Source: Lysobacteraceae bacterium (GTDB lineage: Bacteria > Pseudomonadota > Gammaproteobacteria > Xanthomonadales > Xanthomonadaceae). From it: a stretch of DNA of 11,066 bases. A model generated the notes under the pieces. That model ran no database searches and was not told the DNA's origin. It saw only the letters and a list, made by a program, of their open reading frames with translations. Location of the stretch: NCBI GenBank assembly GCA_028293685.1, contig JAQGOI010000305.1, positions 1-11,066 on the forward strand, read 5' to 3'. Of the stretch, positions 6,650 through 11,066 are shown piece after piece. A program made the position numbers and the translations under genes. Within the stretch, counting starts at the first letter, position 1, and each line of letters starts with the position of its first letter.

Positions 6650-6677
6650 AAAAAAAACCTGCCCATCGCTGGGCAGG
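6650..6677 (-). terminator. Intrinsic terminator after gcvPA
   Basis: A perfect 8-bp GC-rich stem (CCTGCCCA at 6658-6665 with TGGGCAGG at 6670-6677) with a TCGC loop is followed on the minus strand by eight T residues (plus-strand A tract 6650-6657). It starts 26 bases past the gcvPA stop codon and closes the gcvT-gcvH-gcvPA transcription unit. Confidence 0.93.
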
Positions 6678-6703
6678 TCGGTGTTCGATTCGTCCGTCAG
6701 TCG

Positions 6704-8053
6704 TCAGTGCAGGACGTCGACGAGTGCCTTCGCGAAGGCATCCAGGTCGGACGCGGATTTCGTTTCCGTGGTGCATACCAGCAATGCATCGCCGTGTTCG
6801 GGGTAGTCCTCGCCCAGGGATACGCCCGCCACGATTCTTCTTTCGGCAAGGCTGTCGACAAGCTCACTGGCCGGCTTCGGCAGCTTGATCGCAAGTTCGT
6901 GGAAGTGGGTCCGGTTGGGGAACAGCGGTTCGACGCCGGGAAACTTTAGCAGCCGTTCACGCAAAGCGCGCAGGTTGGCAGCCGAGCTGGCCGCGACCTT
7001 GCGCAGGCCATCGGGTCCCAGCAGTGCCATGTAGATCGTCGCCGCCGTGACCAGCAAACCCTGGTTGGTGCAGATATTGGACGTCGCCTTTGCCCGCCGG
7101 ATGTGCTGCTCGCGCGCCTGCAAGGTCAGCGTGAAGCCGCCACGACCGTCGAGATCCGTCGTGCGGCCGACGATGCGTCCAGGCAGGTTGCGTACCAATG
7201 CCTGCTTGCACGCGAGTAAACCGAAATACGGACCGCCGGACGACAACGGCACGCCCAATGGCTGACCGTCGCCGCAGGTGATGTCCGCTCCGTTGGCGCC
7301 CCAGGAGCCCGGCGGCTTCAGCAGCGCCAGCGACATCGGATTGACCACCGCGATCACCAGCGCGCCGCGTGCGTGCGCGGCATCGGTCAGCGCGTCCACA
7401 TCCTCGAGGACTCCGAAGAAGTTCGGCTGCGGCACGATCAGGGCGGTGAACTCGCCCGCGACGTCGGCGACAACGGCCGGATCGAGCGCGCCGTCGGGGC
7501 ACGGCAGCGTGACGATCTCGATGTCCTGCAGGCCGATCACGGCCTGCATGGTCTTGCGATAGGCCGGATGCACAGACTCGGGAACGAGCACGCGGCGTGG
7601 ACCCTTCTTCGCGCTGCGCTCGGCCATCAGCACCGCTTCCGCCATCGCGGTCGCGCCGTCGTACATCGACGCGTTGCTGATATCCATGCCCGTCAGCCGC
7701 GTGATCATCGTCTGGTATTCGTAGATCAGCTGCAGCGTGCCCTGGCTCGCCTCCGCCTGGTACGGCGTGTACGCCGAATAGAATTCGCCACGCCCCACGA
7801 TCTGCCAGATCGCCGCCGGGATGTGATGTTCATACGCACCGGCACCAGCGAAGTTCAACAGCGCTTCGTCCTGTCGCGCGCGTTCGCGCATCAGCCGAAC
7901 GACATCCATCTCCGACAGGCCTTCGGGCACCTTGGCCAGCGAGTGGACTTTCAACTCGGCCGGAATTTCGTCGAACAATGTCTCGATGTCCGCAGCGCCG
8001 ATGGCGTCGAGCATTGACCGAACGTCGGCTTGGGTGTGTGGAATGAAAGGCAT
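6704..8053 (-). CDS. gcvPA: Glycine dehydrogenase (decarboxylating) subunit 1 (P-protein alpha chain)
   Basis: The 449 residues match the usual length of the N-terminal half of split P-protein. The start [15 protein letters not shown] is the family norm. Family motifs are present: [13 protein letters not shown] (67-79), [18 protein letters not shown] (91-108) and [12 protein letters not shown] (129-140). With GcvPB it forms the P-protein, which decarboxylates glycine and passes the aminomethyl group to the lipoyl arm of GcvH. The PLP-binding lysine is on GcvPB, so this subunit alone is not a complete enzyme. Many proteobacteria instead have one fused GcvP of about 950 residues. Here the coding frame stops and a terminator follows, so the split is real and not a truncation; gcvPB must lie elsewhere. 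The gene follows gcvH after a repeat element, and no good Shine-Dalgarno sequence precedes the ATG at 8053. Confidence 0.97.
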   Translation of the reverse strand: MPFIPHTQADVRSMLDAIGAADIETLFDEIPAELKVHSLAKVPEGLSEMDVVRLMRERARQDEALLNFAGAGAYEHHIPAAIWQIVGRGEFYSAYTPYQAEASQGTLQLIYEYQTMITRLTGMDISNASMYDGATAMAEAVLMAERSAKKGPRRVLVPESVHPAYRKTMQAVIGLQDIEIVTLPCPDGALDPAVVADVAGEFTALIVPQPNFFGVLEDVDALTDAAHARGALVIAVVNPMSLALLKPPGSWGANGADITCGDGQPLGVPLSSGGPYFGLLACKQALVRNLPGRIVGRTTDLDGRGGFTLTLQAREQHIRRAKATSNICTNQGLLVTAATIYMALLGPDGLRKVAASSAANLRALRERLLKFPGVEPLFPNRTHFHELAIKLPKPASELVDSLAERRIVAGVSLGEDYPEHGDALLVCTTETKSASDLDAFAKALVDVLH

Positions 8054-8172
8054 TGAAAGGCCGGAAGGGGAATCGGGAATGGGGAATCAAAAACTGCGAA
8101 AAGCGAAAACAGGGTCCATGGGAGGACGTTCTGCTCCTCCCATTCTCGATTCCCTATTCTCGATTCCCGGCT
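8054..8172. repeat. Intergenic inverted-repeat element of GGGAATCG type between gcvH and gcvPA
   Basis: The gap from the gcvH stop to the gcvPA start is one structured element. Arms 8068-8088 and 8148-8168 are complementary at 19 of 21 positions and consist of GGGAATC-type units. Inside lies a separate perfect 9-bp hairpin, ATGGGAGGA (8118-8126) with TCCTCCCAT (8135-8143), loop 8 bases. On the minus strand the element begins AGCCGGGAATCG directly after the gcvH TAG, matching the start of the lemA/M48 element (AGAGCCGGGATTCG), and both end in a GCCTT(T)CA-like string at the next ATG. No T tract follows the inner hairpin, so it is not a standard terminator. Confidence 0.82.
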
Positions 8173-8568
8173 CTAGTGATCTTCTTCTTCGAGCAGCTCG
8201 GCGTAGGCATCGGGGTCGAGCAGCTCGTTGACCTCGGTCGGCTCCTCGGCCTCGATCACGAAAATCCAGCCGTCGCCGTAGGCGTCTTCGTTGATGGTCT
8301 CCGGCTTGTCGGACAACGCCGCGTTGACCTCGACGACCTTGCCGGTCACCGGGCTGTAGACATCCGAGGCAGCCTTCACCGACTCGACCACGGCGCAGGC
8401 GTTGCCTGCTTCGACGCGATCACCGACGGTGGGCAGTTCGACGTAGACCAGATCTCCGAGCAGACCCTGGGCATGATCGGAGATCCCGATGGTGATCCTG
8501 CCGTCGCCCTCCACGCGCGCCCATTCATGGGATTTGAGGAACTTCAGGTCGCCGGGAATCTCGCTCAT
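8173..8568 (-). CDS. gcvH: Glycine cleavage system H protein
   Basis: The 131-residue protein is full length for GcvH. The lipoylation site is clear: Lys65 in [15 protein letters not shown] (61-74), preceded by the family start with [20 protein letters not shown] (14-33) and followed by [12 protein letters not shown]. The lipoyl arm carries the aminomethyl group from the P-protein to GcvT and is then reoxidised by lipoamide dehydrogenase (L-protein), which is not in this window. It is a soluble cytoplasmic protein. GGAG lies 7 bases before the ATG at 8568. It sits 87 bases after gcvT and before gcvPA, all in one direction. A weak extra promoter could lie in the 87-base gap (TAGACT at 8634-8629), but no good -35 is at the right distance. 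Confidence 0.98.
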   Translation of the reverse strand: MSEIPGDLKFLKSHEWARVEGDGRITIGISDHAQGLLGDLVYVELPTVGDRVEAGNACAVVESVKAASDVYSPVTGKVVEVNAALSDKPETINEDAYGDGWIFVIEAEEPTEVNELLDPDAYAELLEEEDH

Positions 8569-8655
8569 CGTGTCGCTCCGTGCTGTGGTCCGGACGTGCG
8601 TTCGGACAGGCCGTGGGAAAGGATGCGTAGTCTAGCGAAGCGGGGACGGAAGCGA

Positions 8656-9759
8656 TCAAATTCCATCCTGCGCCTTGCCTTCGCGGACGAACGGGAACCG
8701 CACCACGCGCACCGGCACGAGCCGACCGCGGATGTCGACGCTGACCTCGCCATCCACGGACCCGGCCGGCACCCGCGCGAACGCGATGGCCTTGCCCAGG
8801 GTCGGGGAAAACGTACCGGAGAGCACCTCGCCTTCGCCGCGTGGTGTATGGACGCTCTGCCCGTGTCGCAGCACGCCCTTGTCGTCCATCACCAAGCCGA
8901 CCATCTGCCTGGGCGCGCCTGCTGCTTTCTGCGCCTCCAGCACGTCACGGCCGATGAAGTCGCGACCGGCGTCCAGCGCCACGGTCCACGCCAGGCCGGC
9001 CTCGTAGGGCGTGACCGTTTCATCCATGTCCTGGCCGTAGAGATTCATGCCGGCCTCGAGCCGCAACGTATCGCGTGCGCCAAGTCCCGCCGGCTTGACG
9101 CCCGCATCGAGCAGCGCAAGCCACAACGCCACCGCGCTCTCCTGCGGCACGACAATCTCGAAGCCGTCTTCCCCGGTGTAGCCCGTGCGCGCCACGAACA
9201 GCGGTGTTCCGTTCCTGGCGACGACCTCGGCCGCTGCAAACTTGCCGAGCTTGCCCGCCGCGCGTGCGCCGTCTTCATCGAGCAGGCCGAGTACACGTTC
9301 GCGCGCGGTCGGGCCCTGGACCGCAATCATTCCGAAGTCGCTGCGCTCGGTGACGGTGACGTCGAACGGCTGTGCCTGCCCGGTGATCCACGCCATGTCC
9401 TTCTCGCGGGTCGCGGCATTCACGACCAGGCGAAAGAATGTCTCGTCCATGAAGTAGACGATCAGGTCGTCGATGACGCCGCCCTTCTCGTTGAGCATCG
9501 TGGTGTAAAGGGCCTTGCCACGCACCTTGAGCTTGTCGACCGAGTTGGCCAGCAGCCTGCGCAGGAAGTCGCGCACGCGCGCTCCTTTCAGGTCGACCAC
9601 CGTCATGTGCGACACATCGAACATGCCGGCCTCACGACGCACCAGATGGTGCTCCTCGACCTGCGAGCCGTAATGCAGCGGCATGTCCCAACCGCCGAAA
9701 TCGACCATCTTTGCGCCCAGTGCGCGATGGGCATCGTTGAGAACGGTTTTCTGGGTCAT
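8656..9759 (-). CDS. gcvT: Glycine cleavage system T protein (aminomethyltransferase)
   Basis: From the ATG at 9759 the protein has 367 residues, close to E. coli GcvT (364), and begins [20 protein letters not shown] as expected. In-frame starts further upstream (9813, 9810) would add 17-18 residues unlike the family and would overlap the likely promoter. Motifs include MFDVSHM (46-52), [13 protein letters not shown] (90-102) with the probable catalytic Asp in the GGxxDD motif (97/98), YTGEDGFE (194-201), [20 protein letters not shown] and the C-terminal [15 protein letters not shown] of the barrel domain. It moves the methylene group from the lipoyl arm of GcvH to tetrahydrofolate, releasing ammonia. 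It is the first gene of the gcvT-gcvH-gcvPA unit. The ribosome site is weak (GGAT about 8 bases upstream). No glycine-riboswitch leader fits in the short gap upstream. Confidence 0.98.
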   Translation of the reverse strand: MTQKTVLNDAHRALGAKMVDFGGWDMPLHYGSQVEEHHLVRREAGMFDVSHMTVVDLKGARVRDFLRRLLANSVDKLKVRGKALYTTMLNEKGGVIDDLIVYFMDETFFRLVVNAATREKDMAWITGQAQPFDVTVTERSDFGMIAVQGPTARERVLGLLDEDGARAAGKLGKFAAAEVVARNGTPLFVARTGYTGEDGFEIVVPQESAVALWLALLDAGVKPAGLGARDTLRLEAGMNLYGQDMDETVTPYEAGLAWTVALDAGRDFIGRDVLEAQKAAGAPRQMVGLVMDDKGVLRHGQSVHTPRGEGEVLSGTFSPTLGKAIAFARVPAGSVDGEVSVDIRGRLVPVRVVRFPFVREGKAQDGI

Positions 9760-9786
9760 CGAGGCGATCCGTGCAGGAAGACGCCC

Positions 9787-9816
9787 ATTATCGCTTGTCT
9801 CTGCTTGCATCAAGCA
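9787..9816 (-). promoter_or_regulatory. Possible gcvT promoter with overlapping inverted repeat
   Basis: On the minus strand GATAAT (9792-9787) is 5 of 6 to the -10 consensus and would start transcription about 20 bases before the gcvT ATG. The best -35-like hexamer is TTGATG (9813-9808), 15 bases away, which is shorter than ideal. A perfect inverted repeat TGCTTG-CAT-CAAGCA (9802-9816) overlaps it and could be a regulator site. Transcription from nfeD is the alternative, since no terminator is seen in 9814-9882. Confidence 0.4.
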
Positions 9817-9882
9817 ACGCGTGCATCGGACGCTGGTCGGCCCCCCGGGCAGCGGGACGAGGTTGCAAGCGGTGCTGTTGCG

Positions 9883-10317
9883 TCAGGTCGCGGCTTCAAC
9901 CCTCAAGGTCATGTTGTCGATGCCCACGATCCGCACTGCGGTTCCAGCGGGCAGATCGGGACCGTGGACGTCCCACAGCGCATCGGCGATCTGGACGCGC
10001 CCGCGGCCGCCGACGATGGCCGACTCCAGATTCACGACGCGACCGACCAGCTGCTGCGCGCGCCGATTGAGCATCGGCTGGTCGCTGACGCGTTCGTTGC
10101 GGCGGAACCAAGTGCGATACACCTGGATCGAAATGAAGCTCAACGCGACGAAGGCGGCGACCTGGGCCAGCAATGGAATGCCCGGCACCACGAGCACGCC
10201 GACGAACACGACGACCGCGGCGAATCCGAGCCACAGCATGAAGGCCCCCGGCGCCAACGCCTCCGCCGCGAACAGCAGCAATGACGCGGCACCCCAGGCG
10301 AAAACGTCCCAGCGCAT
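9883..10317 (-). CDS. NfeD-family membrane protein (short form)
   Basis: The 144-residue protein starts MRWDVFAWG at 10317. An in-frame ATG at 10401 would add 28 basic, proline-rich residues that are only a shadow of the end of the upstream gene, so it is rejected. Membrane segments are at about residues 5-22, 25-45 and 48-67. A soluble C-terminal part (about 85-144, LVGRVVNLESAIVGGRGRVQ and GTAVRIVGIDNMTLRVEA) fits the OB-fold domain of NfeD proteins. This is the short form, without the ClpP-like protease domain of long NfeD. NfeD proteins are usually encoded next to SPFH/stomatin partners and act with them in membrane organisation. Here the SPFH stop and this ATG are one base apart (TGA-G-ATG), implying translational coupling. 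Confidence 0.9.
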   Translation of the reverse strand: MRWDVFAWGAASLLLFAAEALAPGAFMLWLGFAAVVVFVGVLVVPGIPLLAQVAAFVALSFISIQVYRTWFRRNERVSDQPMLNRRAQQLVGRVVNLESAIVGGRGRVQIADALWDVHGPDLPAGTAVRIVGIDNMTLRVEAAT

Positions 10318-10318
10318 C

Positions 10319-11066
10319 TCAGGATCCCGTGCGCGGCGCAGCGGCGGCGGCGGCGAGACGCGACGGCTGGCGCTCCATCGCTTCCTTCGCCAGCTCGGCA
10401 ATACCGCCGAGCGAGCCGATCATGCCCGCCGACTCCATCGGCATCATCACGAACTTCTGGTTGGGCGCTTCGGCCAGCGCCTTGAAGGCCTCGATGTATT
10501 TCTGCGCGATGAAATAATTGATCGCCTGCACGTTGCCGCCGGCAATCGCGTTGGAGACCAGCTCCGTCGCCTTGGCCTCGGCGCCGGCCAGTCGCTCGCG
10601 CGCTTCGGCCTGTCGGAATGCGGCTTCGCGATTGCCTTCGGCTTCAAGAATCGTCGCCTGCTTCTCGCCTTCGGCCTTGAGGATCGCGGCTTGGCGGAAG
10701 CCTTCCGCTTCGAGGATGTTGGCGCGCTTCTCGCGCTCGGCTTTCATCTGCCTCGCCATCGAATCGATCAGGTCGCGCGGCGGCGCGATGTCCTTGAGTT
10801 CGATCCGGTTGACCTTGATGCCCCACGGATGCGTGGCCTGGTCCACGGCGACCAGCACCTTGGTGTTGATCTCGTCGCGCTTGGACAGCGATTCGTCCAG
10901 GTCCATCGAACCGATCGCGGTACGGATGTTGGTCATGACCAGGTTGAGGATGGCGATTTCGAGCGTCGCGACCTCGTACGCCGCCTTGGCCGCGTCGAGC
11001 ACCTGGAAGAAGACGATGCCATCGACCTTGACGACGGCGTTGTCCTTGGTGATCACGTCCTGGCTG
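10319..11066 (-). CDS. SPFH/Band 7 (stomatin-like, QmcA-type) membrane protein, N-terminus outside the window
   Basis: The frame is open to the right edge, so the gene is cut there; 248 residues are visible, beginning [20 protein letters not shown], the middle of the Band 7 domain. The family is about 300-320 residues, so some 50-70 N-terminal residues with the membrane anchor are missing. Recognisable parts are [36 protein letters not shown] and a long helical region. That region contains three tandem 11-residue units ([33 protein letters not shown]), the hendecad coiled coil typical of stomatins. [10 protein letters not shown] and an Ala-rich tail follow. Such proteins oligomerise on the inner membrane and scaffold microdomains or control membrane proteases. 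The gene forms a coupled pair with the nfeD-like gene. Confidence 0.95.
   Translation of the reverse strand, partial: SQDVITKDNAVVKVDGIVFFQVLDAAKAAYEVATLEIAILNLVMTNIRTAIGSMDLDESLSKRDEINTKVLVAVDQATHPWGIKVNRIELKDIAPPRDLIDSMARQMKAEREKRANILEAEGFRQAAILKAEGEKQATILEAEGNREAAFRQAEARERLAGAEAKATELVSNAIAGGNVQAINYFIAQKYIEAFKALAEAPNQKFVMMPMESAGMIGSLGGIAELAKEAMERQPSRLAAAAAAPRTGS

Noticed and set aside
8053..10284. 743-codon open frame on the plus strand across the gcv genes
   Set aside because: It is antisense to gcvH, gcvT and nfeD, which are unmistakable, and its translation has no recognisable domain; long antisense frames are common in GC-rich genomes.

Overview
The window is GC-rich chromosomal DNA from a gammaproteobacterium, most likely of the Lysobacteraceae (Xanthomonadaceae). 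That placement is inferred from three things: GGGATTCG/GGGAATCG-type intergenic repeats that start right after stop codons, a Lys/Ala/Arg-rich histone H1-like protein, and a split glycine decarboxylase P-protein. It was not confirmed by any search. No phage, transposase, CRISPR array, rRNA or tRNA is visible.

Layout. Positions 1-1104 (+) hold the 3' two thirds of a GMC-family FAD oxidoreductase. It converges on a minus-strand pair at 1144-3761: lemA, then a 637-residue M48 (HtpX-type) membrane metallopeptidase with an unusual C-terminal extension. Divergent from lemA is an exported beta-lactamase-fold serine hydrolase (3843-5243, +). A minus-strand gene for a 158-residue histone H1-like DNA-binding protein follows (5464-5940), with a clear terminator. 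Upstream of it, 5941-6649 has no convincing protein gene. It does contain a well-formed minus-strand sigma70 promoter with an A/T-rich UP-like block (6261-6309) and, about 150 bases further on, a strong intrinsic terminator (6083-6111). I read this as an unannotated small RNA of about 170 nt, or alternatively as an attenuated leader of the histone-like gene.

From 6650 to the right edge everything is on the minus strand. In transcription order these are a truncated SPFH/stomatin-like gene, nfeD (one base after its stop), gcvT, gcvH and gcvPA, ending at a terminator. GcvT, GcvH and GcvPA are three parts of the glycine cleavage system, which feeds one-carbon units into folate. The PLP-binding half of the P-protein (gcvPB) is not in the window. 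SPFH and NfeD proteins typically act together in membrane microdomains. LemA and M48 peptidases are common neighbours with envelope roles.

Most of the window is ordinary housekeeping DNA. The items worth a second look are the candidate small RNA at 6083-6254, the two related inverted-repeat elements that fill the gaps lemA/M48 (3058-3164) and gcvH/gcvPA (8054-8172) from stop codon to start codon, and the TerB-like tail of the M48 peptidase.
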